Assembly (NCBI RefSeq): GCF_010729305.1
Contig: NZ_AP022574.1
Location: 3,224,001-3,288,000 of the forward strand
Length of the DNA: 64,000 nt
Source: Mycolicibacterium psychrotolerans
Lineage (GTDB): Bacteria; Actinomycetota; Actinomycetes; Mycobacteriales; Mycobacteriaceae
Reading direction: 5' to 3'
Positions within the stretch are counted from its first letter, which is position 1. Every line of letters begins with the position of its first letter. Shown piece after piece: positions 18,646-26,550 of the stretch. The position numbers were made by a program, and so were the translations under genes. Under the pieces are notes generated by a model that saw only the letters and a list, made by a program, of their open reading frames with translations, did not search any database and was not told the DNA's origin.

Positions 18646-20070
18646 ATGGCTATGGACGCCTGCATTTACACCCGCATCTCCCACGACGCCGCCAAGAAAG
18701 GCGGTGTCGACGCCGAACCCAGCGACGATGAAGGGATGGGCGTTGCCCGCCAGGAGGAGGACTGCCGCGCCCTGGTCGACCGCAACGGCTGGACCGTCGC
18801 GCACGTCTACACCGACAACGACATCTCGGCGTATTCCGGCGCAGTGCGGCCCGACTTCGAGGCGATGCTCGACGCGCTCAAGCGCGGCCAGTACGACGTC
18901 CTAGTGTGCTGGCACACCGATCGCCTGTATCGCTCCATCAAAGACATGGAGCGGATCATCGAAGTATGCGAGCTGGCCGGGGTGCCGATCCGCACCGTCA
19001 ACGGCGGCGACCTCGACCTGTCGCACGCCACCGGCAAGGCCATGGCCCGCATCCTCGGTAGCGTCAGCCGGATGGAGTCCGAGCACAAGGCCGAGAGGCA
19101 GCGCCGCGCCAACGTCCAGCGCGCCCAGGCCGGTGGCTGGTGGTCCTCGCACCGGGTGTTCGGCTACACCGAGGACGCGAAGCTTCTGGAATCCGAGGCG
19201 GCGATGATCCGGCAGGCCGCCACTGATGTGCTCGCGGGGATGTCGCTGAAGGCCATCGCTCGACGCTGGAACGATTCCGGTGTCGCCTCTACCCGCAGGG
19301 CGGCGTGGAACTCCACGCGGATCAAGCGGTTACTGCTCAATCCGCGGTATGCCGCGCTGCGGTCCTACCGTGGCGCGGTGGTCGGCCCCGGCGACTGGCC
19401 CGCCATCATCGACGTCGACACCCATCACGGGCTGTCCGCGGTGTTGCGCGACTCAGACCGCGGCACCCGCATCTCCTACGAACGCAAATACATTGGGTCG
19501 TTCCGGTATCTGTGTGGGCGCTGCGGGGCACCGCTGCAGCACACCATGTCCACCCACGCCGACGGGCGCAGCTTTTCGTGCTACCGATGCACCGCGGCGG
19601 CACACCTCTCGCGCAGCCAGCCCGAGCTGGACGCCTACGTGGAAGCCGTTGTGCTGTCCCATCTTCGTGACGACACCAAGCTGGCGGCGATCCTGGCTGA
19701 TCGCCGCGACGCCGTCGATCTGAACGAACTGCATGCCCGCCGGACCGCCCTGGTGGAGAGCAAGGACGAACTGGCGACCCTATTCACCGACGGGGTGCTC
19801 GACGGCCCCGCGGTGCGGCGCGAGTCGGCGAAGATCAGCGCCAAGATCAGCAGCATCGACACCGTGCTCGCCGAGCAGGCCCGTCGCAACCCGGTCGCTG
19901 AACTGCTCAAGGATGGACCGGAGATGATCGAAACACGTTGGACTGCAATGTCTCCCGACATGAAGGGCAAGATCATCGACCGGGTCTGCACGGTGACGGT
20001 GAACCCGTCGCCGCGGGGCCGCTACTTCAAGCCGGAGTGCATCGACATCACCCCGCTGTTTCCGTCGTGA
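18646..20070 (+). CDS. int: Large serine recombinase (integrase)
   Basis: A 474-residue site-specific recombinase. The N-terminal resolvase catalytic domain starts at YTRIS, with the nucleophilic Ser in that motif, and continues with conserved VCWHTDRLYRS and SVSRMESEHKAERQ. A recombinase domain (about 160-260) follows, then a zinc ribbon (CGRCGAPLQHTMS with CYRC) and a coiled-coil C-terminal domain. Length and layout match phiRv1-type integrases. The ATG at 18646 or 18652 is the likely start; no strong ribosome site is visible. It begins 33 bases inside attL and follows the SOS-boxed host gene fragment in the same orientation. Confidence 0.93.
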   Translation: MAMDACIYTRISHDAAKKGGVDAEPSDDEGMGVARQEEDCRALVDRNGWTVAHVYTDNDISAYSGAVRPDFEAMLDALKRGQYDVLVCWHTDRLYRSIKDMERIIEVCELAGVPIRTVNGGDLDLSHATGKAMARILGSVSRMESEHKAERQRRANVQRAQAGGWWSSHRVFGYTEDAKLLESEAAMIRQAATDVLAGMSLKAIARRWNDSGVASTRRAAWNSTRIKRLLLNPRYAALRSYRGAVVGPGDWPAIIDVDTHHGLSAVLRDSDRGTRISYERKYIGSFRYLCGRCGAPLQHTMSTHADGRSFSCYRCTAAAHLSRSQPELDAYVEAVVLSHLRDDTKLAAILADRRDAVDLNELHARRTALVESKDELATLFTDGVLDGPAVRRESAKISAKISSIDTVLAEQARRNPVAELLKDGPEMIETRWTAMSPDMKGKIIDRVCTVTVNPSPRGRYFKPECIDITPLFPS

Positions 20071-20168
20071 TCGGGACGAACTTCGGCACAAGGGTCCTGC
20101 TTTAAGACGAAAACTGCTCTAAGCTATAGCTACTAACAGGCCCGTCCCCTGAATAAAAGGAGACGGCG

Positions 20169-20408
20169 TTGCCTGTCCTCTCACACGAAGCCCGCCATCA
20201 CCGCGCCCGCGTCGCCGCACTGTCGCGTGACCGCGGGTCCGATGATCCCGAACTCACCCAGGCCCAGGACGACCTTCGCAACGCGATGCTGCGCGAGCGG
20301 GCCAAGAAGATCGTCGACGACTGGGCACCGCTGACCGATCAGCAGCGCCAGGACATCGCCGCCATCCTGCTGACCGGATCATCCCGCGGAAGCGGCGACG
20401 CCGCATGA
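20169..20408 (+). CDS. Small phage-type protein (79 aa)
   Basis: A charged, helical protein (HEARHHRARVAALSRDRGSDDPELTQAQDDLRNAMLRERAKKIV) of a type I recall from mycobacterial prophage-like elements just upstream of primase genes. A TTG start at 20169 is supported by AAGGAGA nine bases earlier. Its stop overlaps the start of the primase gene (ATGA), so they are coupled. Function unknown; it might be a recombination directionality factor by position, but there is no visible DNA-binding motif. Confidence 0.7.
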   Translation: MPVLSHEARHHRARVAALSRDRGSDDPELTQAQDDLRNAMLRERAKKIVDDWAPLTDQQRQDIAAILLTGSSRGSGDAA

Positions 20409-22843
20409 CCTTCGACAGCGGCGAGGGGCCGCCCGAAGAAGACGGCGACCCCGGAACGAATTCCGAGGCCACCACCACGACCGCCACAGCCGATGACCAA
20501 GATCCTACCGCCCTCACGGTGCCGCGGATCGACCCTGACATGTCGCCAGTCGAGATCGCTCACCATCTCCATGAGTGCGGGTTCCATGCGTTCCCGACCG
20601 ACCACCCCGACCAGCCGATCTGCATCGGCAAACACGGACCCGCGACCCCCTGCGACGGGATACGCGGCAAGCATCCCGCCGTGAAGTTCGGAACATGGGC
20701 AATTGTGCCCACCCCGAAGATGATCGATCTCGAATGGGACATGCACGGCGGCCTCGCCAACACCGGCATCGCCTGCGGCCCAAGCGGACTCGTCATCCTC
20801 GATGAGGATCAGGCCGGGGAACTGAATCGCTGGACAGTCACCTACGGCATCAACCTGCCCGACACCTACACCGTGACCACCGGTCGCGGTGAGCACCGGT
20901 ACTACAGGTGGAACCACGCTGTACGACGGATCGGCAACAGCGCAAAGGCCATGACGGACTTCAAGATTGATGTCCGTGGTGACGGCGGCTACGCCATCGG
21001 CGAAGGGTCACACCACGCCTCCGGTGCCGCCTACGTCGGCAACGGGTTGCCGGTGGCCAACCTGCCCGACGAGGTTGCCGAGATCCTCCTCGCGGGCACC
21101 AGCGAGGAAAAGCCGCACCATCATCGCGATCAGGGCTCCTCCTGGGACGCGAACACCAGCGACGCCAACGTCGCCAAAATCGGGTACCCGAAGCGCCACA
21201 ATGCGCTCATCGCCTACGCGGGTCGGCTCCGCAAGACCGGCCTGGACTACCACGAGGCGGAGCCGGTGTTCCATCAGCGGTGGCTGCTCTGCGAACAGCC
21301 CACCGGCCAGATCCCCGAAGCGACGTACCACAGCGCCGACTGCCCCTACCCGGTCACCTGGGATGAGGGCAAGGGCAAACTGCGCGACGTTTTCCATCGA
21401 TACCCGCCGGGCCAGGGCGACGACATCCCCGAGCAGCCCGCCGACAAGCCTCGCCCCGACGCGGGTCAGTGGGACACCGAGAAGCATTCCGGCCACCTCG
21501 GGATGGCGGTCAAGATGGGCGCGCAGTACGCGGGGAAGTTGCTCTACGTCAACAAGATCGGGTGGCACCGTTGGGACGGTAAGCGGTGGGCACCCGACGG
21601 GGACGGGCAGGCACGCCGGGCGGTTCACGCCGTAATCAAGCGCGACCGCCGAATCATCAAAATGCTCAAACTGCCTGATGAGGAGGAGCAGAAGCGGCTC
21701 CGGCAGATCGCCCGGTACGAGAGCGCGTCGGCGATTACCGGCATCCTCACCGAGGCCGCTGCGCTGAAGACGTTCTCGGTCACCGTGGACGTGCTCGATG
21801 CCGACCCCTACTTGTTCAACTGTGCCAACGGCACCCTGGACTTGCGGACGATGGACATGCGGCGGCACGATCCGGCCGACCGCATCACCAAGATCGCCGT
21901 AGCTGCTTATGCCCCGACGCCGGCCGGCAACTGCAGCACCACGACTTGGACGTCGTTCCTCGCCACGGTGCTGCCCGACGAGGAAGTCCGCGACTACCTG
22001 CAGCGTCTGTGCGGCCTGTCGCTGATCGGGGAAGTCAACGGCGACAAGCAGATCCTGCCCATCATCACCGGGGGCGGCGCTAACGGGAAGACCACCGCCA
22101 TCGAAGCGGTCACGTTCGCGTTGGGCGATTATGCGATGACCGCCGAACCCACCCTGCTGATGGACAAGCGTGGCGACGCCCACCCCACAGGCGTCGCCGA
22201 CCTGATGGGCCGCCGGTTCGTCAGCGTCTGCGAAACCGAGCAGCACCGTCGCTTCAACATCGCGCTGGTGAAATGGCTGACCGGTGGGGACACCATCAAG
22301 GCCCGATTCATGCGGCAAGACTTTTTCTCCTACACCCCGTCGCATCTGATGATGCTGGCGACCAACCATCTGCCCCGCATCGATGACGACACCCCGGCGG
22401 TGTGGCGGCGGATTCGGGTCATCCCGTTCACCGTTCAGATCCCCGACGCCGAACAGGACAAGAACCTCAAGGACCACCTTCGCGCCGAGGCCGACGCGGT
22501 GCTCGCATGGATCATCGAGGGTTGGAAGGAGTATCGGCAGCGCGGTGGGCTCGCCGAGCCGGACGGCGTCCTGGTCGCCACAGACGGGTACCGCAACGAC
22601 TCCGATGCGGTGGGACGGTTCATCGAAGATGAGTGCGATGTCGGCGGTGCCCAGTCGGCGGTCACCACCCAGGCACTCTTCGAACGGTGGGAGCGGTGGG
22701 CGTCGGCGGACGGCTCAGCGGCGGGCAGCCGCATCGCGTTTGGGCGCGCACTCGACGCGAAAGGCTATCCCGCAGAGACGAACACCCACGACCGGCTGCG
22801 GCGGACAATCTGCCTGAAGTCGCAGATAGAGGACGTTACATGA
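20405..22843 (+). CDS. Primase-polymerase / D5-like helicase replication protein
   Basis: An 812-residue protein. The N-terminal bifunctional primase-polymerase-like domain spans about residues 45-230, with metal-binding acidic residues in VILDEDQAGE and the TGRGEHRYYRW block. A D5-N/phage-P4-type helicase-ATPase follows from about 370 to 740, with Walker A GGGANGKTT and the block LLMDKRGDAHPTGVADLMGRRF following. Such proteins initiate and unwind phage and plasmid DNA, so the excised element can probably replicate itself. It is coupled to genes on both sides (ATGA overlaps). The phiRv1 element has a comparable protein in the same relative position. Confidence 0.9.
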   Translation: MTFDSGEGPPEEDGDPGTNSEATTTTATADDQDPTALTVPRIDPDMSPVEIAHHLHECGFHAFPTDHPDQPICIGKHGPATPCDGIRGKHPAVKFGTWAIVPTPKMIDLEWDMHGGLANTGIACGPSGLVILDEDQAGELNRWTVTYGINLPDTYTVTTGRGEHRYYRWNHAVRRIGNSAKAMTDFKIDVRGDGGYAIGEGSHHASGAAYVGNGLPVANLPDEVAEILLAGTSEEKPHHHRDQGSSWDANTSDANVAKIGYPKRHNALIAYAGRLRKTGLDYHEAEPVFHQRWLLCEQPTGQIPEATYHSADCPYPVTWDEGKGKLRDVFHRYPPGQGDDIPEQPADKPRPDAGQWDTEKHSGHLGMAVKMGAQYAGKLLYVNKIGWHRWDGKRWAPDGDGQARRAVHAVIKRDRRIIKMLKLPDEEEQKRLRQIARYESASAITGILTEAAALKTFSVTVDVLDADPYLFNCANGTLDLRTMDMRRHDPADRITKIAVAAYAPTPAGNCSTTTWTSFLATVLPDEEVRDYLQRLCGLSLIGEVNGDKQILPIITGGGANGKTTAIEAVTFALGDYAMTAEPTLLMDKRGDAHPTGVADLMGRRFVSVCETEQHRRFNIALVKWLTGGDTIKARFMRQDFFSYTPSHLMMLATNHLPRIDDDTPAVWRRIRVIPFTVQIPDAEQDKNLKDHLRAEADAVLAWIIEGWKEYRQRGGLAEPDGVLVATDGYRNDSDAVGRFIEDECDVGGAQSAVTTQALFERWERWASADGSAAGSRIAFGRALDAKGYPAETNTHDRLRRTICLKSQIEDVT

Positions 22844-22971
22844 GCCTGTCTGCGCGCATTGCGCACAATGTTCATTACTTTCTATGCACGCGCCCGCGTA
22901 AGAAACTGACGAGGAATACGCGCAATACGCGCAAGCGTCCCCCCGCGGCAGTAGACAGGTCGAAGCCGTGA
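22840..22971 (+). CDS. Very small basic protein (43 aa), doubtful
   Basis: The ATG at 22840 overlaps the primase stop and its own TGA overlaps the next GTG, so it is held in place by coupling on both sides. The product is short and basic (RKKLTRNTRNTRKR). Its DNA also contains GCGCA-rich direct repeats, so it may be a spacer or origin sequence instead of a gene. Confidence 0.4.
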   Translation: MSLSARIAHNVHYFLCTRPRKKLTRNTRNTRKRPPAAVDRSKP

Positions 22972-23186
22972 ACCGCCGGAACCGCCGGGCCAGTGGCCCG
23001 GGCCGTCGCCTCACCCTGACCCCCGCCGACATCCGGCGGGTGACCTCCTGCCCCGACTGCGGCTCCGAGGTCGAAAGCATCGAGCTTGAGCCCAGCGTGT
23101 ACGAGGCGGTCGTCCGGCACGACGACACGTGCCCGTGGTTCGCGGCGTTCCAGCGCGACCGCGGATACGGGGTGAGGTTCTGGTGA
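22968..23186 (+). CDS. Small zinc-finger-like protein (72 aa)
   Basis: The GTG start at 22968 overlaps the previous stop. The product contains CPDC (residues about 28-31) and later HDDTCPWF, giving a possible Cys/His metal site. Such short proteins with CPDCG and a following HDxxC are frequent in mycobacterial phage-like elements. Its stop overlaps the next start (GTGA). Function unknown. Confidence 0.65.
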   Translation: MNRRNRRASGPGRRLTLTPADIRRVTSCPDCGSEVESIELEPSVYEAVVRHDDTCPWFAAFQRDRGYGVRFW

Positions 23187-23452
23187 ACGGACTCGCCGTC
23201 GGCGAGCTGCTCACAGCACTCGCCAGGAACACACCCCTGCTCCCCGGGGCGGTGTGCACTCGCCACGTTGAGGTGTTCGACGACGAGACGCCGCAAGGCA
23301 TCGCCGCCGCCACAGCGCTCTGTGGCAGATGTCCGGCCCGCGCCCCGTGCACGCCGACTGGGCGGCCAGCATCGACTCCAGACGGCTCGGCGGCGTCATC
23401 GCCGGGGAGCATCACCGATTCAATTCCAGAAAAGTCCGGGAGCTTAAGATGA
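23183..23452 (+). pseudogene. Phage-type WhiB-like protein, frameshifted before its C-terminus
   Basis: The first 56 codons encode the WhiB cysteine pattern C-x21-C-x2-C-x5-C (first Cys in VCTRH, then CGRCPARAPC). Right after the fourth Cys (23348-23350) the frame loses homology. The expected WhiB tail, ADWAASIDSRRLGGVIAGEHH, is found in the -1 frame from 23353. One missing base explains the break. The restored frame has no stop before the next gene, so a frameshifted or repaired product would run into the HTH protein at 23449. As it stands, the [4Fe-4S] ligands remain but the glycine-rich turn is lost. Confidence 0.7.
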
Positions 23453-23886
23453 GCGCCTTCATTGGTCCCTCCCGCGAGGGCTGCGAGGTGGGCTGGGATG
23501 TGCGGATCGGTCGACATCTGACTCCCGACGGGTCCGTCGTGGTCCCCCCTCGAATTGCCGCCTGGCTCGAAGACAAGGCGGGAGTGTTGAGTGATAGGCG
23601 AATCCTTCTCCGTGGGACTGACCCGGAGGCGTATTCGGTACTGGCGGCAGTCCACGTCGCTGCGCTCCGCCACCGTTCCGGATTCGGAACTGAATCTGCC
23701 ATGTGGCCTACTAGTTCTAGAGACTTGGAGACGTGGGTGACAACTGCCGAGGCCGCGAGGCAACTGAGTGTCACCGACAGGGCAGTACGGAAACGTATTG
23801 CCGCCGGTCACCTTCCGGCGACCAAGCACGGCGGTCGATGGCTGCTCCACAGCAACGACATTCAGATCACCCAGGCGCTGGCCTGA
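23449..23886 (+). CDS. Excisionase-like helix-turn-helix protein
   Basis: A 145-residue protein whose C-terminal third is a MerR/excisionase-type winged helix (WVTTAEAARQLSVTDRAVRKRIAAGHLPATKHGGRWLLHSND). The N-terminal 90 residues are not recognised. The ATG at 23449 has GGGAG seven bases upstream. It may be the recombination directionality factor for the serine integrase or a regulator of the element. The frame is open upstream into the WhiB tail. Confidence 0.75.
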   Translation: MSAFIGPSREGCEVGWDVRIGRHLTPDGSVVVPPRIAAWLEDKAGVLSDRRILLRGTDPEAYSVLAAVHVAALRHRSGFGTESAMWPTSSRDLETWVTTAEAARQLSVTDRAVRKRIAAGHLPATKHGGRWLLHSNDIQITQALA

Positions 23887-23902
23887 ATACAGGGAGTATG
23901 TA

Positions 23903-24514
23903 ATGCAAATCAGCGACTTCGACGGCAAGAGGGCAGCAGTTGCCTCGGTACAACGTCAACTCGACGAACAACTAGACGCCATACGGCGCAACCGGTCTCT
24001 TAGCGATGCTGGCCGGAAAGCGGAACTCGCGAAAGTCGTTCTGGCCGCGCGCGCCCGTGTCGACAAGATGCGGTCAGACTTCGCGGCGGAACGCAAAGCG
24101 CGAAGCCACAACCTGCACAAGATTGTGTTCGGAGACTTGACCGACGTCCAGGCATCCGCGGTCATTGCCCACCGAGACGCTCAAGACCGAGCCGCCCAAC
24201 TCGAGACCGCTGACGATGCGAGGGCGATGCTGCAGCGTGCCAACCAACGTGGGGACGAGTCCTTGGCCGGTGCCGTGGCAGAAACTGCCTTTCGACGAGG
24301 ATGGATCGAGGTCGCGCGGGATTACGCGAGAGAGGCAGGCAAGAGCGGCGCACTTGACTTGCTCATCGACACCGCGGCTGGCCGCCTCACCAACCTGGCC
24401 GAAAGTGCGGTCTTCAGAGTGCAAAATCCCGGAGAGCTCAGTGGTGCAACAGAACCAGTCTTGCAGAAGGCGGCAGAGGTCCACGCACCCGGCATGGGAC
24501 CAACCAACTGGTAA
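23903..24514 (+). CDS. Phage-type coiled-coil protein (203 aa)
   Basis: The ATG at 23903 is preceded by AGGGAG. The protein is largely helical and charged (RQLDEQLDAIRRNRSLSDAGRKAELAKVVLAARARVDKMRSDFAAER), with a second helical half. I recall similar proteins from actinobacterial prophages but cannot name a role; a scaffold-like or packaging accessory role is possible by composition only. It is the last gene of the plus-strand phage block before the cargo zone. Confidence 0.65.
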   Translation: MQISDFDGKRAAVASVQRQLDEQLDAIRRNRSLSDAGRKAELAKVVLAARARVDKMRSDFAAERKARSHNLHKIVFGDLTDVQASAVIAHRDAQDRAAQLETADDARAMLQRANQRGDESLAGAVAETAFRRGWIEVARDYAREAGKSGALDLLIDTAAGRLTNLAESAVFRVQNPGELSGATEPVLQKAAEVHAPGMGPTNW

Positions 24515-24778
24515 CAGACCCGACCCGCCGGTTTCGTTGGTTACGTTCCGCTGAAGGGACCGTAATCGGCTGCTTAGCAACGGCTATACCTCATACTGGC
24601 GGTCGCCACGCTTCGCGCAGGGGAACCCACTACCCAATCGCAAGAAGGACGCTTCGAGTAATAGCTCGTCGAGGCAGGGCCGACCCGCATAGGGCGCAGC
24701 CACCTACCCGGCTGGCGTCGCCGAATGACGGCCAAGGTGCATCAGTCCCCTTGGACAATTAAAAGGCGGCTGGTCGGA

Positions 24779-25159
24779 TCACCACATTTGACATATGGCC
24801 ATGGGCTCGTAGGGACCCCACCCTTTCTCGGCCCAATACTGTTGCTTTTCGGGCACTTCGGCAAGTTGCTCGTCGTCTTGCTCAAACAACAGACCATTTG
24901 GGGCGTAGGTTTCGCACGCTACCCATGAGGCCGTACCCAGAGGGACGGTGATGTATTTGGTGTCCGAGGGCACCATGACCTGCTGTCCTGGACATGCTCT
25001 GTAGAACTTCCCTCTGACTTCGAAAGCGGTGCAAGGTGTGGCGCTATTGCTAACTGTGAAGGTGCCGCCGCCAACAGTCTCGTGATCAGCCGCCGCCTGG
25101 GGGGCCATCGTCACCGCGCAGGCCGCTACCGCCGCCGCAACAAGGAGCTTGGCAATCAC
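24779..25159 (-). CDS. Small secreted protein (126 aa)
   Basis: A clear Sec signal peptide (LLVAAAVAACAVTMAPQAAA|DHE) precedes a mature domain of about 100 residues with four cysteines (TPCTAF, YRACPG, WVACET, AICQMW), likely two disulfides. It is the last gene of a four-gene minus-strand cluster of exported proteins (25961 down to 24779) with spacings under 20 bases. Function unknown. Confidence 0.7.
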   Translation of the reverse strand: MIAKLLVAAAVAACAVTMAPQAAADHETVGGGTFTVSNSATPCTAFEVRGKFYRACPGQQVMVPSDTKYITVPLGTASWVACETYAPNGLLFEQDDEQLAEVPEKQQYWAEKGWGPYEPMAICQMW

Positions 25160-25162
25160 GAG

Positions 25163-25375
25163 TTAGTCGCCGTAGAACAGCGTGTAGTGACCGGGTCCCG
25201 TTTCGTAACAGAACGAACGGCTTGCGCCTGGCGCAGCCATGGCATTGGCTTGCCGCGCCGCTGCCTTGCATGCCGTCTCGTTCACCCCGAAAGCGATGTA
25301 CTGATCCGCGGCAGCCGTGGGCGCACTAAATACGCCTAGGGCCAGGATGGTGGCCGCGATGCCAAATATCTTCAC
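25163..25375 (-). CDS. Small secreted protein (70 aa)
   Basis: The 70-residue product begins with a signal peptide (IFGIAATILALGVFSAPTAAA|DQY) and has two cysteines in a short mature part of about 47 residues. Its stop lies three bases before the next gene's start, so it is part of the exported-protein cluster. A GGGACGA-type ribosome site precedes the ATG. Function unknown. Confidence 0.65.
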   Translation of the reverse strand: MKIFGIAATILALGVFSAPTAAADQYIAFGVNETACKAAARQANAMAAPGASRSFCYETGPGHYTLFYGD

Positions 25376-25390
25376 AACGTCGTCCCTTCT

Positions 25391-25777
25391 TTAGTCGCCG
25401 ACGTACATGCGTGCGTGGCGCTCGCAGAGATACATCGAGGCGTAGGTCATGAAACGCCAACCATCGTCGGTGATCCTGTTATCGACCGTGTTCCCGCCGT
25501 GGAAGTACACCACCGCAGCCGTGAACGGCTCCTTGGGAAACTGATCCATGACTTCGCACGCCCGATAGCCTCCGGCAAGGATCTTTTCGTCCGACAAGAC
25601 GCGATCCGGCATCACGTACATCGGCAGGTGGGAAGTCGCCTGGATGTACTGCTGCTCGCCACGCGGGCCATCCGCGTGCGCGAGGCCACCCGTCAGTGCC
25701 AGCGCGGACAGCGCCGATGTGCCAGCCGCAACAGCGATGGATTTCGCGAGCAACTCAGCTCTCGCAGCCGATGCCAT
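25391..25777 (-). CDS. Secreted protein (128 aa)
   Basis: The start is placed at the ATG at 25777 (MASAARAELLAKS), which lies inside the 3' end of the upstream gene and gives a good signal peptide (SIAVAAGTSALSALALTGGLAHA|DG). The mature part has two cysteines (YRACEV, LCERH). The 23-base overlap with the upstream excalibur gene suggests tight coupling. No family recognised. Confidence 0.65.
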   Translation of the reverse strand: MASAARAELLAKSIAVAAGTSALSALALTGGLAHADGPRGEQQYIQATSHLPMYVMPDRVLSDEKILAGGYRACEVMDQFPKEPFTAAVVYFHGGNTVDNRITDDGWRFMTYASMYLCERHARMYVGD

Positions 25778-25961
25778 CGTGGTCCTTGTCCAACCACGGG
25801 CCGTAGTACGGCGACGAGGAAGGTATGTCCGTTTGGCCGTTTGCACGCGCCTGGGTGCAGTTGGCGAACGGCGTCGATCCTGGCTGCGCGTTAGCCGTGG
25901 CAGCCCCCCCGAGCGGAAGTGCGCAGATGACAGAAGCGATGAGTAGTGACTTATGAATCAT
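25755..25961 (-). CDS. Secreted excalibur-domain protein (68 aa)
   Basis: A signal peptide (SLLIASVICALPLGGAATANA|QPG) is followed by one excalibur domain: NCTQARANGQTDIP, then LDKDHDGIGCE, which carries the DxDxDGxxCE calcium-binding loop. Excalibur domains are extracellular. The first gene of the four-gene exported cluster; its promoter should lie just upstream of 25961. Confidence 0.82.
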   Translation of the reverse strand: MIHKSLLIASVICALPLGGAATANAQPGSTPFANCTQARANGQTDIPSSSPYYGPWLDKDHDGIGCES

Positions 25962-26166
25962 GTATGGCCCCCCGGATAAGGGTGAAGTTCCCCCAACCCC
26001 ACCGAAGAATAAACCCGCGCGCACCAAGATCACAAGTTTGCTGTAGTCACCGCGAAAGGGCGTTGGCAACTCCACCGCCCGTCGAGGAAAGCCGGATGGC
26101 TCTTGCAGACCTTGGGCGCAATCGTCCGGTCGAGAAGGTATCGACACCTCGACCGCGCGGATGGTG

Positions 26167-26414
26167 GCAGGCGTTCTTGCTAGTCTCGCCGGTCTTGAGT
26201 TGGAGTTGGGTCGTGAACGCCGCTCTGCGGCACGGGAACCGCTTCGGCGCGAGGGCAGTCCGTTGGCCGCCTGAAGGCGCTTGGATCATGAAAGGCGGCG
26301 CTGGCGCAACGGATGCACGCCAGCGGCGAGAGCGCAACGCTCATTGCCGCGACTCTTGGCGACAGTCGGGCAACCGTGTATCGCGTGCACGTCGCCGACA
26401 GCAGCACTGAGTAA
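26167..26414 (+). pseudogene. Decayed serine resolvase/invertase, C-terminal remnant
   Basis: Two frames together recall the end of a Tn3-type resolvase. LASLAGLELELGRERRSAA corresponds to the LAEFERELIRERT block. After a frame change, KAALAQRMHASGESATLIA and TLGDSRATVYRV correspond to the C-terminal helix-turn-helix. Frameshifts and stops separate them and the catalytic N-terminus is absent. It marks an older insertion within the cargo zone. Confidence 0.6.
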
Positions 26415-26550
26415 GAGCTGCGACGATCGAGCCTTTAAATCGATGCGCTGCACGAGCGGCTGCGGAGTCCCTGAAATCGGCCAATTCCCCAAGGGAGAGC
26501 CATCGCACGCGCAAGGAAACCGACGACCCTCTTTTAGTAAGGTCTCGGCT

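Noticed and set aside
16383..18665. Minus-strand frame of 760 codons across the nitrate reductase end and 13E12 gene
   Set aside because: It spans the attL junction and two unrelated genes on the other strand, which no true gene would do.
25946..26410. Plus-strand 154-codon frame
   Set aside because: It covers the promoter of the exported cluster and the decayed resolvase in another frame, without a ribosome site or protein-like composition.
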